This document shows, piece by piece, positions 7,271-14,443 of a stretch of 26,929 nt of DNA. A program made the translations under genes and the position numbers. The notes under the pieces are model-generated. The model made no database searches and was not told the DNA's origin. It saw only the letters and a program-made list of their open reading frames with translations. Where the stretch lies: contig NZ_AJZM02000021.1 of NCBI RefSeq assembly GCF_000272405.2, positions 1 to 26,929 of the forward strand. Reading direction: 5' to 3'. The stretch comes from Vibrio tasmaniensis 1F-187 (GTDB lineage Bacteria; Pseudomonadota; Gammaproteobacteria; Enterobacterales; Vibrionaceae). Every line of letters starts with the position of its first letter. Within the stretch, counting starts at the first letter, position 1.

Positions 7271-7687
7271 ATGACAGACACAACTAACCTAAGCAATGAA
7301 CAACTATCTCTACTTGGAAAAGCTCTGCTTTCAGTACAAAGATTGGAAAACTCACTCTACCAGTCGATTAGAGCACTTTGTAAACAAAACAGTTCTAGTG
7401 ATACCCAAGCCATTGAAAACCTGACTTCAGAGCAGTTTCTGAAAGGCACTATCACAGAGCTAAAGCCAGTTATACAACAGTTATATGATGTGTTTGGGGA
7501 GACCCTTGCGCTTTCATCAGCAGAGTTAAATGAGTTCCTATACAAAAGAAACCTAGTCTCACTGAGTTTTTGGCAGGTAACGACAACAAGTGTAAAAGGA
7601 AATGAGAAACTTGCGAACCCAACACAATTTTTGCAAGAGCTCATCGATCAGTGTGATCTGTGGTTGACAAAAGTAGATCATAAATAG
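7271..7687 (+). CDS. Unknown helical protein with a HEPN-like segment (138 aa)
   Basis: No named family is assigned with confidence. The 138 residues look entirely helical, with no signal peptide or membrane span. The segment SAELNEFLYKRNLVSLSFWQ (about 82-101) recalls the C-terminal helix of small HEPN-like proteins, where an R-N-x-L-x-H-x-F pattern is common. Here the usual His position is Ser, so a HEPN RNase active site is not supported. AGGA lies about 10 bases before the ATG. It follows the preceding unknown gene by 32 bases and converges on mtlR across only 32 bases, with no strong terminator visible between them. The relationship to HEPN proteins is a weak inference from pattern alone. 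Confidence 0.55.
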   Translation: MTDTTNLSNEQLSLLGKALLSVQRLENSLYQSIRALCKQNSSSDTQAIENLTSEQFLKGTITELKPVIQQLYDVFGETLALSSAELNEFLYKRNLVSLSFWQVTTTSVKGNEKLANPTQFLQELIDQCDLWLTKVDHK

Positions 7688-7719
7688 CACCGAGCTTACT
7701 TTCACTACCTAGAGATAGC

Positions 7720-8256
7720 TTAAGAGGTCAGCACATTCTCTTTCGCTAACTGCTGATGTATATCATTAACCGCTAGCACTATCGTAGAGCGCACTTTTTG
7801 AAAATGGCGCTCTAAAAACATCCGCTTCATATCATCAGACATGCCTTCGACCAACTCCGGGGCGTAGTCGATTGGCATCATTTTTTGAATAGCATTGATA
7901 CGATTAAGTTCAAAAACGACATCTTGGTCCCAGAAATTCACCTGACCTTCTTGAATATTTACCCACTCTTTTAGAGTAACGAAAACTTCAATATCGTCAT
8001 ACACCTCTTTACTGATCACGCCTAACCCTAACAATAATTTTGTTCGAACCTGAATTTCCCCTAAAGGGCCATCGGTGGTGAGGAGAGGGTCAACAACAAA
8101 TTTTACTGCGTAGTCATCTTTATAGAAGATACTTTTCAACAAAGCGTCCAGCATGTCTTCTAAGACATCGTAGGCGCACAACAGGCACTCCGCAGCATCA
8201 GCTGATTCGGCTAGTTCTTCAAGTAACTCTGATTCGTGTGTTGTATGTATGGGCAT
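7720..8256 (-). CDS. mtlR: Mannitol operon regulator MtlR
   Basis: This is a member of the MtlR/YggD family of mannitol operon repressors. Its core KDDYAVKFVVDPLLTTDGPLGEIQVRTKLLLGLGVI closely matches E. coli MtlR (FRKDDYAVKY.VEPLL...GPLG.L.VR.KL..GLGVI). I chose the ATG at 8256 (MPIHTTHESEL), giving 178 residues. The frame is open to an ATG at 8310, but that would translate through a strong hairpin and overlap the mtlD stop, and it has no ribosome-binding site. MtlR is not a classical helix-turn-helix protein; how it represses mtl is not settled. It is the third gene of mtlA-mtlD-mtlR and probably expressed at lower level because of the hairpin between mtlD and mtlR. Confidence 0.9.
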   Translation of the reverse strand: MPIHTTHESELLEELAESADAAECLLCAYDVLEDMLDALLKSIFYKDDYAVKFVVDPLLTTDGPLGEIQVRTKLLLGLGVISKEVYDDIEVFVTLKEWVNIQEGQVNFWDQDVVFELNRINAIQKMMPIDYAPELVEGMSDDMKRMFLERHFQKVRSTIVLAVNDIHQQLAKENVLTS

Positions 8257-8268
8257 GGTTGCTCTAAA

Positions 8269-8297
8269 AGAATAAAGTGCCACTGGTGTGGCACTTT
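8269..8297 (-). terminator. Intercistronic hairpin/attenuating terminator between mtlD and mtlR
   Basis: A perfect 10-bp stem, AAAGTGCCAC (8274-8283) and GTGGCACTTT (8288-8297), has a 4-base loop. On the minus strand it is followed by TTTATTCTTTT-type sequence, so it could end part of the mtlAD transcript before mtlR or protect the 3' end of mtlD mRNA. Confidence 0.7.
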
Positions 8298-8306
8298 GAT
8301 GGTTTA

Positions 8307-9455
8307 TCATTTCAATGCTAGATAAGCTTCTTCCGCTAGTTTAACAACTTCTGAGTCACTATTCAGCTCAGAATAATGCGCTAATGTCTCAGCAAAGCCT
8401 TTTTCTGCGAACATTGCTTGAAGTTCAACCGCTTGAGGGTCGTCTTCGTTCTTGTAATGGAACGCAGCAGCGATTGCTTTTACTAGGTGAGCATTCGGTA
8501 GGCCGTACTCTAATGTACCGTTTAGAGGCTTAACTAGGCGATCTTGTGGGCTCAGCTTACGAATAGGTTGACGACCAACGCGACCCACTTCATCACGTAG
8601 GAACGGGTTAGCAAAACGACCGAGAATCTTTTGGATGTAGGCAGCGTGAGCTTCTGGATCAAAGCCGTAACGCTTAATCAGAACCGCACCACTCTCTTCC
8701 ATCGTCGCTGTTACTTCAGCACGGATTACGTCATCTTCGATAGAATCTTTAATAGTCTCATGACCGGCAAGCACACCAAGGTATGCCGTTACTAAGTGAC
8801 CTGTGTTTAGCGTAAACAGTTTACGCTCAACGAAAGCCATTAGGTTGTCAGTGCATTCCATACCTGGGATATTTGGAATCTCACCTTTGAATTGTGTTTG
8901 GTCTACGATCCACTCGCTGAACGTTTCAACCGTTACCGCTAGAGGGTCTGTTTCGCCCGCTTCTGCCGGTGGAACAATACGGTCAACCGCTGAATCAACA
9001 AAGCCAATGTGCTCTTCAGTGAACGCTTTCATTTCATCAGAAAGGTGCTCTAACACGGCTGCTTTTAATTGGCTAGTACCGCGAACCATGTTCTCTGCCG
9101 CGATGATGTTCATTGGTGCAGTGTTGTTTGCAGCTGCACGCTTTTCAATGCCTTGAGCGATAGACTTAGAGATGATTTTAAGAACCGTAGGGCCCACTGC
9201 TGTCGTCACAAGATCAGACTCAGAAATGCAATCTACTACTGCGCTTGTCGCTGAGTTTACTGCTGACACGTTCTTAACAACTTCGACAACACACTCTTCG
9301 CCAACAATCTTAACTGGGTATTCTTGGCGTTCAATTAACGCATTTACAACCGTTTCATTTACGTCAGCAAACGTAACCTTCATACCAGCATCAGAAAGAA
9401 GCTTACCAATGAAACCACGACCGATATTACCTGCACCAAAATGTAACGCTTTCAT
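8307..9455 (-). CDS. mtlD: Mannitol-1-phosphate 5-dehydrogenase
   Basis: MtlD oxidises mannitol-1-phosphate to fructose-6-phosphate with NAD+. The start is the ATG at 9455 ([20 protein letters not shown]), because this places the Rossmann glycine motif GAGNIGRGF at residues 7-15, as in the family, and AAGGTC precedes it. The frame extends 14 codons further upstream without family similarity. The protein is 382 residues, the normal length. The typical polyol-dehydrogenase segment is seen ([16 protein letters not shown], about 227-242), with the catalytic-type Asn and His region. It lies downstream of mtlA, separated by about 190 bases containing two RNA hairpins, and upstream of mtlR. Confidence 0.96.
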   Translation of the reverse strand: MKALHFGAGNIGRGFIGKLLSDAGMKVTFADVNETVVNALIERQEYPVKIVGEECVVEVVKNVSAVNSATSAVVDCISESDLVTTAVGPTVLKIISKSIAQGIEKRAAANNTAPMNIIAAENMVRGTSQLKAAVLEHLSDEMKAFTEEHIGFVDSAVDRIVPPAEAGETDPLAVTVETFSEWIVDQTQFKGEIPNIPGMECTDNLMAFVERKLFTLNTGHLVTAYLGVLAGHETIKDSIEDDVIRAEVTATMEESGAVLIKRYGFDPEAHAAYIQKILGRFANPFLRDEVGRVGRQPIRKLSPQDRLVKPLNGTLEYGLPNAHLVKAIAAAFHYKNEDDPQAVELQAMFAEKGFAETLAHYSELNSDSEVVKLAEEAYLALK

Positions 9456-9559
9456 AATTTTGACCTTATAAATATTTGAATCTAAATAGCTAACCACTCA
9501 AACACATGCCGCTTTCAATCACGTCCTAGGCATTAAGCAGTGACCTATTCAGACCGAAC

Positions 9560-9577
9560 CTTTATCTACAGATAAAG
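9560..9577 (-). other. RNA hairpin in the mtlA-mtlD spacer
   Basis: CTTTATCT-AC-AGATAAAG (9560-9577) is an inverted repeat that could form a small stem with a TACA loop. It lies close to a second, stronger hairpin in the same spacer. No T-run follows, so it is more likely an mRNA processing or stability element than a terminator. Confidence 0.45.
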
Positions 9578-9592
9578 ATTGAGACCGGAAAT

Positions 9593-9618
9593 GAGGCCAG
9601 TAGGGGGATACTGGCCTC
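9593..9618 (-). other. Strong RNA hairpin after mtlA
   Basis: GAGGCCAGTA (9593-9602) and TACTGGCCTC (9609-9618) form a perfect 10-bp GC-rich stem around a 6-base loop, about 30 bases after the mtlA stop. There is no U-tract on the minus-strand transcript. A 3'-end-protecting stem-loop, giving different mtlA and mtlD mRNA levels, is the simplest reading. Confidence 0.6.
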
Positions 9619-9646
9619 CTTCACTCAGGAGCTTGACTAGAGCTTG

Positions 9647-11545
9647 TTAGTTTCCGTTGAGAATACGTAGAACATCAGCAGGGTTTGTTGTGTTCTGTAG
9701 GCATTCCACAGCTTCTTCATCGTCGAGTGAATTGGTAATAGCCATCAGCACCATGTTGTGCTCATCGCCTTGTGCGGCAATACCGATAACCATCTTCGCG
9801 ATATCATCTTCATCTTCATCTTCGCCCCATTGAATACCTTCGGGGTACTGACAGAAAACAATGCCGGTTTTTTGTACGTACTGTTTCGCTTCGATTGTGC
9901 CGTGTGGTACAGCGATAGACTCACCTAGGTAAGTAGACACAAGCTCTTCACGAGCAAACATGCCATCTACATATTCTGGTGATACGTTGCCAAGTTTTAC
10001 TAATTGTTCGCCAGCAAACTTAATTGCGTCTTCTTTCTGAGTCGCTTTAAGGCCAAGGAAGATGCTGTCATTAGTCAGTGCAAGCTTGTTGCCTTCTTGA
10101 GCTGGTGCTGCTGCAGGAGCCGGAGCTTCTACTTTCGCTTCACCACTTTGTGCTTCAACAAGTTCTGCTACTAGGTTGTCGTATACTGCGCCATCTAAGA
10201 AGTTGTTCAGAGACATGTGCATTGCACCTGGTACGGTGTTACGAGCACGATCTGTTAAGTCTTTATGCGTGATAACAATTTGCGAATCAGCCGGTAGGTT
10301 GTTGATTGCGTAGTTTGTTACTTCAATATCTAGGCCTGCTGCTGCTACCTTTTTACGAAGTAGACCAGCACCCATTGCACTCGAACCCATACCTGCATCA
10401 CAAGCTACATAGACAGCTTTCACATCCGCTAGGTTTACACCAGCTTCTGATGCTGCACCTTTAGAAGACGCTTTCATGTCTTTCATTTGAGCCGATGCTT
10501 TTTCTAGTGAATCTTCGTCATCACCTTGAGCTGAAGTCTTAAGTAGGATTGAAGCTACGATGAAAGACACAGCCGTTGCAGCGATTACAGAAAGTACAAC
10601 ACCGATGTAAGAACCTTTTGGCGTCATCAACAAGATAGCAAAGATAGAACCTGGTGATGCTGGAGAGATAAGGCCAGAATCGAACACTACGTTAGTGAAT
10701 ACACCCGCCATACCACCCGCGATTACAGCAAGAATTAGACGTGGGTTCATTAGAACGTAAGGGAAGTAAATTTCGTGGATACCACCTAGGAAGTGGATGA
10801 TAGATGCACCAGCAGCAGACTGCTTCGCGCTACCTTTACCAAACACCATGTAAGCAAGTAGAAGACCAAGACCTGGACCTGGGTTCGCTTCGATTAGGAA
10901 GAAGATTGAGCGACCAATTTCTTCAGATTGCTGGATACCTAGTGGAGAGAAGATGCCGTGGTTGATTGCGTTATTTAGGAATAGGATTTTCGCAGGTTCA
11001 ACAAAGATAGAGGCAAGAGGCAATGCACCCGCTTCAACCATTACGTTAACACCAGCCGCCAAACCAGAAGACAGAACTTTAACCGCAGGGCCAATCACGA
11101 TGAACGCGATGATCGCGCAGATCATGCCGATGATGCCCGCAGAGAAGTTGTTCACTAGCATTTCGAAACCACTCTTCACTTTACCGTGAACAGCTTCATC
11201 GAATTTCTTAATTGCGATACCACCCAGTGGACCAACAATCATTGCACCCATGAACATTGGGATATCAGTACCAACGATAACACCCATCGTTGTGATAGCA
11301 CCCACTACGGCACCGCGGTCGCCACCAACCATTTTACCACCGGTATAACCGATCAATAGTGGTAATAGGTATGTGATCATTGGACCAACCATTGATGCTA
11401 ACGTTTCGTTAGGCCACCAACCCGTTGGAATGAATAGTGCAGTAATGAAACCCCACGCAATGAATGCGCCGATGTTTGGCATTACCATATTGGATAAGAA
11501 ACGACCAAAGTTTTGAACCTTAATCTTTGCTTCTGGTGATAACAT
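9647..11545 (-). CDS. mtlA: Mannitol PTS transporter EIICBA
   Basis: MtlA imports mannitol and phosphorylates it to mannitol-1-phosphate using phosphate from HPr. From the ATG at 11545 (MLSPEAKIKVQNFGRFLSNM) it has 632 residues, the family length; the frame runs 45 codons further upstream without family similarity, so those are excluded. Domains: membrane EIIC (about 10-340, with GGIHEIYFPYV near 255-264); EIIB with phospho-cysteine C382 (ACDAGMGSSAMGA); an Ala/Pro-rich linker (about 473-483); and EIIA with phospho-histidine H548 (ESIAVPHGT). It is the first gene of mtlA-mtlD-mtlR. The upstream region has CRP-like sites and the position expected for the antisense RNA MtlS, so catabolite control and antisense control are both likely. 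An EDEDEDD run (575-581) near the C-terminus is more acidic than usual. Confidence 0.97.
   Translation of the reverse strand: MLSPEAKIKVQNFGRFLSNMVMPNIGAFIAWGFITALFIPTGWWPNETLASMVGPMITYLLPLLIGYTGGKMVGGDRGAVVGAITTMGVIVGTDIPMFMGAMIVGPLGGIAIKKFDEAVHGKVKSGFEMLVNNFSAGIIGMICAIIAFIVIGPAVKVLSSGLAAGVNVMVEAGALPLASIFVEPAKILFLNNAINHGIFSPLGIQQSEEIGRSIFFLIEANPGPGLGLLLAYMVFGKGSAKQSAAGASIIHFLGGIHEIYFPYVLMNPRLILAVIAGGMAGVFTNVVFDSGLISPASPGSIFAILLMTPKGSYIGVVLSVIAATAVSFIVASILLKTSAQGDDEDSLEKASAQMKDMKASSKGAASEAGVNLADVKAVYVACDAGMGSSAMGAGLLRKKVAAAGLDIEVTNYAINNLPADSQIVITHKDLTDRARNTVPGAMHMSLNNFLDGAVYDNLVAELVEAQSGEAKVEAPAPAAAPAQEGNKLALTNDSIFLGLKATQKEDAIKFAGEQLVKLGNVSPEYVDGMFAREELVSTYLGESIAVPHGTIEAKQYVQKTGIVFCQYPEGIQWGEDEDEDDIAKMVIGIAAQGDEHNMVLMAITNSLDDEEAVECLQNTTNPADVLRILNGN
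11513..11542 (+). promoter_or_regulatory. Candidate plus-strand promoter for antisense RNA MtlS
   Basis: TTGAAC (11513-11518), an 18-base spacer, and TGATAA (11537-11542) preceded by an extended -10 TGG point away from mtlA. The predicted start is near 11549, just outside the mtlA start codon. It lies over the first codons of mtlA on the opposite strand. Spacing is slightly long; the call rests on position and motif. Confidence 0.4.
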
Positions 11546-11548
11546 AGG

Positions 11549-11668
11549 TAGAACCCCGTAATGTATTGGTTGGTCAAATGACCGAAAGTGTGTACTCAAA
11601 AGTCGATTAAAATGTATCACAACATTTTTAAAATGCACCTCAGCCCAACTTTCGTGATAACCATCACA
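11549..11668 (+). ncRNA. mtlS: Probable cis-antisense RNA MtlS (ends approximate)
   Basis: In Vibrio cholerae an RNA of about 120 nucleotides, MtlS, is encoded opposite the mtlA 5' leader, pairs with it over about 70 nucleotides and blocks MtlA synthesis when mannitol is absent. Here the same place holds a plus-strand promoter candidate starting near 11549. If mtlA starts near 11619, as the CRP-like site at 11650-11671 would suggest, the overlap would again be about 70 bases. A short hairpin with a T-run (AAAATGT/ACATTTT, 11609-11628) is a possible early terminator, which would give an RNA of about 80 bases; otherwise the 3' end is uncertain. The sequence cannot prove transcription. The call rests on locus conservation and geometry. 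Confidence 0.45.
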
Positions 11669-11700
11669 CGCAAAAAACACTTTCGGGTTAACGAGTACAC
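11582..11700. repeat. Interlocked inverted repeats and 22-bp direct repeats upstream of mtlA
   Basis: CCGAAAGTGT (11582-11591) pairs with ACACTTTCGG (11677-11686). The overlapping GTGTACTC (11590-11597) pairs with GAGTACAC (11693-11700). The order A-B-A'-B' cannot nest, so the two stems exclude each other or form a pseudoknot. In addition, the 22-base segments 11648-11669 and 11679-11700 match at 17 positions with a period of 31, about three helical turns. The first contains a CRP-like palindrome. Confidence 0.6.
11650..11671 (-). promoter_or_regulatory. CRP-like site proximal to mtlA
   Basis: On the minus strand TGTGATGGTTATCACG (core 11668-11653) fits TGTGA-N6-TCACA with one mismatch. An A/T-rich -10-like stretch (about 11626-11633) would put the start near 11619, which is 41.5 bases away and is the class II activator distance. 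CRP-cAMP activation of mtlA is established in enterics; for this site it is inference. Confidence 0.6.
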
Positions 11701-11765
11701 CTTAGATCACAAAAACATCATGAATTTAAATTACAAAGCCAAATTAATGAGAATAAATATCATTA

Positions 11766-11787
11766 ACGCAAGATCTAGATCGCATTT
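11766..11787. promoter_or_regulatory. CRP-like site
   Basis: CAAGATCTAGATCGCA (core 11769-11784) keeps the GATCTAGATC centre of the CRP consensus and the CATTTT flank. One half-site is degenerate. It lies between mtlA and the divergent gene at 12111. Confidence 0.45.
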
Positions 11788-11809
11788 TATTTTGTAATAC
11801 TTAAAAATA

Positions 11810-11831
11810 AATAGTGATATAAATCACAATT
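11810..11831. promoter_or_regulatory. CRP-like site
   Basis: AGTGATATAAATCACA (11813-11828) fits TGTGA-N6-TCACA with one mismatch and is symmetrical. Together with the two sites nearer mtlA it suggests multi-site CRP control, as known for enteric mtl operons. Confidence 0.55.
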
Positions 11832-12110
11832 AATAAAATATAGCATCTGAGATCTATATAACCCGTATAAAAGAACATCGTGTCACGAATAATAAATATG
11901 CACCAAGATGGGTAAAAACCCTAAAACTGTAATTTAATTACAAATTAGGCGACATTTTGCTTAACATTCAAAATGAGAGCGAATACTCACTAAAAACATG
12001 GACCAGTGAACTGCAGTTAGTATCAACAGTTGTGTTATTGTATTTCCCTATTCTATACAACAGCCCCTCAACATTAATCAGCAGTTCTACTGCTAATTGA
12101 GAAACAGACT
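11832..12110. other. Distal spacer upstream of the nuclease-like gene
   Basis: No gene is seen. It holds a 15-base odd palindrome TGTAATTTAATTACA (11928-11942), a short stem GGGT-AAAA-ACCC just before it, a TCGTG-T-CACGA palindrome near 11878-11888, and AGCAGT-TCT-ACTGCT (about 12082-12096) just before the ATG at 12111. A -10-like stretch TATTCTATAC lies near 12049-12058. These may control the plus-strand gene; no regulator can be named. Confidence 0.4.
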
Positions 12111-12977
12111 ATGCCAGACAAGATTTCCACATCAGCACTAGCCAAACAAAAAGGGATAGAAGCAAAGGCTCTATTCAGTGATTTGAAAACAGCTGGCTAT
12201 ATCGTGCGTTCACAGGAGCGTTGGGTACTCACAGAACGAGGCGAAAGCTTTGGTGGGGAGTATGTCGAACACAAGAAGTTTGGTGTCTTTATTGTCTGGC
12301 CAGAAAAACTACTCATCGACCTAGATTCTTTCTCTGGAAAAACGCTAACGGCAACTCAACTAGGCAGTGCCTTTCAACTTAGCGCAAAAAAAATTAACCT
12401 GTTGCTCAGCGAGCTTGGTTGGATAACACGTGAAGAAGATGGTTGGCATGTCACCTCAACAGGCTTAAAAGCAGGCGGTGAGCAAAGGGAAGATAAAGCG
12501 ACTCAAAACCTATTTGTGGTATGGCACGATTCGTTAGTTCGCAATAAACGTTTGAAGCAATCTGTTGTCGAATTTCTAGGGCATGATGCTGAAAGCCACT
12601 CTACCGATGTCTCGTTTTCTAGCTTTCGTCAGAAATTTGAGGCGAAACACCGAACCTTAGACGGACATTATGTGCGTTCAAAGGGAGAGCTGATCATCGA
12701 TAACTGGCTTTATATGGCGGGAGTGGTTCATGCCTATGAACGTCCGCTCCCGATATCAAAAGAAGTAATGAGCGATTTCTACCTGCCAAGCGGCAAGGTA
12801 TACATTCAGTTCTGGGGAACAGATTCAGGCCCTATAGAAGAAGACAAACGAAATGCGACCAAGAAAGTTTACCAAGAGCACGGTTTTAGCTTGATTGAAC
12901 TTAACCCTGAAGATATCCCAAACCTCGACAGTGTACTTCCCTCTTTATTACGCCAATATGGAATCAAAGCGTACTAA
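12111..12977 (+). CDS. PD-(D/E)XK nuclease-like protein with N-terminal winged-helix-like repeats
   Basis: The 288-residue protein has two N-terminal stretches that look like small DNA-binding domains (about 5-48, ALAKQKGIEAKALFSDLKTAGYI; and 78-120, TATQLGSAFQLSAKKINLLLSELGWI). Both are followed by a 'T..G...GG' segment. The C-terminal half (about 185-285) has the layout of a short-patch-repair/restriction-endonuclease-like fold: RSKGELIIDNWL (E193), SDFYLP (D222), KVYIQFWG, then lysines (K246, K251-252) and EHGFSLIELNPEDI. In relatives I know, the strand reads YIE(F/Y)WG. Here that Glu is Gln (Q233), so activity may be lost or altered. Such proteins are sometimes misannotated as glycerol kinase; nothing here supports a kinase. 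It is divergent from mtlA and has its own terminator. The role is unknown. Confidence 0.65.
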   Translation: MPDKISTSALAKQKGIEAKALFSDLKTAGYIVRSQERWVLTERGESFGGEYVEHKKFGVFIVWPEKLLIDLDSFSGKTLTATQLGSAFQLSAKKINLLLSELGWITREEDGWHVTSTGLKAGGEQREDKATQNLFVVWHDSLVRNKRLKQSVVEFLGHDAESHSTDVSFSSFRQKFEAKHRTLDGHYVRSKGELIIDNWLYMAGVVHAYERPLPISKEVMSDFYLPSGKVYIQFWGTDSGPIEEDKRNATKKVYQEHGFSLIELNPEDIPNLDSVLPSLLRQYGIKAY

Positions 12978-13013
12978 CTGGCTGATTTTCGAAAACCAAC
13001 ACACATCCAGATC

Positions 13014-13074
13014 ACACTAATCAAATCATTATGGACATTATTAACCATAGTGATTTGATGTGTTCGCTATTTTT
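13014..13074 (+). terminator. Long hairpin terminator of the nuclease-like gene
   Basis: ATCAAATCATTATGG (13020-13034) pairs with CCATAGTGATTTGAT (13045-13059), 15 bp with one G-T wobble. ACAC/GTGT extends the stem beyond a 2-base bulge. A T-run (13070-13074) lies about 6 bases further on. The rest of the spacer (13075-13241) shows nothing clear beyond a small AGCC/GGCT stem near 13170. Confidence 0.75.
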
Positions 13075-13241
13075 CCCAAGCCAATCTTCTATTATCTTAC
13101 ACCCATCAACTTGAGCTACCGCAGATACTCGATTTATTGGGGCATGTTCGATAGCCATTTAAGCGTTCAGCCTTTTAGAGGCTGACTGTTCTAGAAACGA
13201 CTTCTATAGAGATATAGCCTAAATGCGTTATCCGTTTATTG

Positions 13242-13271
13242 TTGACGTTACCGAACATAACACCCTACAAC
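13242..13271 (+). promoter_or_regulatory. Candidate promoter of nfsB
   Basis: TTGACG (13242-13247), an 18-base spacer and TACAAC (13266-13271) make a moderate sigma-70 promoter about 30 bases before the nfsB ATG. AGGA precedes the ATG at good distance. No SoxS or NsrR site is recognised. Confidence 0.4.
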
Positions 13272-13300
13272 ATTTATATTGATAGATATTAGGATTCAAC

Positions 13301-13957
13301 ATGACTCATCCAATCATTTCAGATCTAAACACTCGCTACACAGCTAAAAAATACGATGCAGAAAAGCGCATCTCTGCGGAAGACATGGAAGTAATCAAAG
13401 AAGCACTTCGTTTGTCAGCTTCTTCTATCAACTCTCAGCCTTGGAAATTCATCATCATTGAGAGTGACGCAGCAAAACAACGCTTCCACAATACTTTCGA
13501 GAACATGTTCCAGTTTAACCAACCGCATGCGAAAGAAGCGTCACATACGATCCTGTTTGCTCACGATCCTAAGTACACTAAAGAGAAATTCGCAAAGCGT
13601 GCTGACACAGAAGTAAGCTCTGGTCACCTACCCGCTGAAATGTACGAGCAGTTCTTAGGGGCTTACGCATTCGCAGAAATGAACACAGATGAGACTGGTT
13701 TCAACGGAAACTGGACTAAGTCTCAAGTGTACATCGCGCTAGGTAACACAATGCACACACTGGCTCGTCTTGGTATTGCTTCAACACCGATGGAAGGCGT
13801 AGATGCCGCTATGATCGGTGAAGAGTTTGCTGACGAACTAGACGGTCACGTTGTTGATGTAGCGCTAGCAATCGGCTACCACAAAGACGGCGAAGACTAT
13901 AACCACGGTAAACCAAAAGCGCGCCTAGCTCTTGATGAAATCGTGACGACGCTTTAA
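13301..13957 (+). CDS. nfsB: Oxygen-insensitive NAD(P)H nitroreductase (NfsB family)
   Basis: This 218-residue flavoprotein fits the NfsB branch of the nitroreductase family: an FMN-binding start (YTAKKYDAEKRISAED), LRLSASSINSQPWKFIIIES (about 42-61, the FMN-contacting SS.NSQPW motif), and the later segment TLARLGIASTPMEGVDAAMIGEEF. The family reduces nitroaromatics, quinones and flavins by two-electron steps and works as a cytoplasmic dimer. The true physiological substrate is usually unknown. Codon use is highly biased, suggesting good expression. The gene appears monocistronic, with a terminator at 14099-14123. Its position next to norVW may be only neighbourhood. The symbol follows family resemblance and is less certain than the family itself. 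Confidence 0.9.
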   Translation: MTHPIISDLNTRYTAKKYDAEKRISAEDMEVIKEALRLSASSINSQPWKFIIIESDAAKQRFHNTFENMFQFNQPHAKEASHTILFAHDPKYTKEKFAKRADTEVSSGHLPAEMYEQFLGAYAFAEMNTDETGFNGNWTKSQVYIALGNTMHTLARLGIASTPMEGVDAAMIGEEFADELDGHVVDVALAIGYHKDGEDYNHGKPKARLALDEIVTTL

Positions 13958-14098
13958 CGCGTTAATTAAGATGACGAATGAATCAACAGCTATAACACGT
14001 TAAACAGTTACAACGCTTTAATTTTTAAAACGCTTTTTCGTTTTACAAAATATAGTTTCAACAGCACTTCAGACTGTTAAATTACACTGCCTTGTTTT

Positions 14099-14123
14099 GG
14101 CCAGACACTCGTCTGGCCTTTTT
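14099..14123 (+). terminator. Rho-independent terminator downstream of nfsB
   Basis: GGCCAGAC-ACTC-GTCTGGCC (14099-14118) is a perfect 8-bp stem with a tetraloop, followed by TTTTT. It lies about 140 bases after the nfsB stop. In between there is only A/T-rich sequence, the TTAACGCGTTAA palindrome at the stop codon (13954-13965), and a weak AAAACG/CGTTTT stem near 14027-14044. Confidence 0.85.
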
Positions 14124-14218
14124 CATGTCTGTATTTCGCATCCATCCTTTCTATCTCAGCTTTAGCCATTCCAGCCGCTTTTTAGACCACCAATACCTAA
14201 TCAATCCACGTGTTCTAA

Positions 14219-14300
14219 TTCGCGAAGCGCAGGAGTTACGCTATAATCCCCTTTGTTGAAACAGGTTCCTCACCCTGCTCTTTCTGAGCAAACATCATTA
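14219..14300 (+). promoter_or_regulatory. Orphan -10 element followed by two small stems
   Basis: A perfect TATAAT (14242-14247) lies 17 bases from a weak TTCGCG. It is followed by CAGG/CCTG and TGCTC-TTTCT-GAGCA stems. No open frame with a ribosome-binding site follows and no T-run is present. It could start an untranslated RNA or a long norV leader; evidence is thin. Confidence 0.2.
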
Positions 14301-14332
14301 ATTTTCTTGCCAAACCGCTATAAACCCACAAA

Positions 14333-14343
14333 GTCATAAAGAC
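14333..14343 (+). promoter_or_regulatory. NorR-type enhancer box 1
   Basis: GTCATAAAGAC fits the NorR half-site pattern GT-N7-AC. It lies about 110 bases upstream of the sigma-54 promoter, a normal place for an enhancer-binding protein. Its centre is 45 bases from the second box. Confidence 0.55.
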
Positions 14344-14377
14344 ACCTAAGATTCATTTTAACCACAAAATACAGAGC

Positions 14378-14388
14378 GTCAAAATGAC
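14378..14388 (+). promoter_or_regulatory. NorR-type enhancer box 2
   Basis: GTCAAAATGAC fits GT-N7-AC and is itself symmetrical (GTCA-AAA-TGAC). In E. coli norV three such sites are used; I find two exact ones here. A third may be degenerate. Confidence 0.55.
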
Positions 14389-14443
14389 TCACCAAACAAC
14401 ACAAAGACCAAACAAACACATTTAAAACAGATACTTAAAAACA

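Noticed and set aside
9172..9471. Plus-strand open frame opposite mtlD
   Set aside because: Shadow frame of a highly conserved gene; composition and lack of a start signal argue against coding.
11546..11680. 45-residue N-terminal extension of MtlA
   Set aside because: No similarity to the family N-terminus, and it covers the mtlA promoter and leader.
12111..12977. Glycerol kinase, a label sometimes given to such proteins
   Set aside because: No sugar-kinase ATP-binding motifs and about half the length.
13954..13965. TTAACGCGTTAA palindrome as operator
   Set aside because: It includes the nfsB stop codon and is not near a promoter; probably chance.
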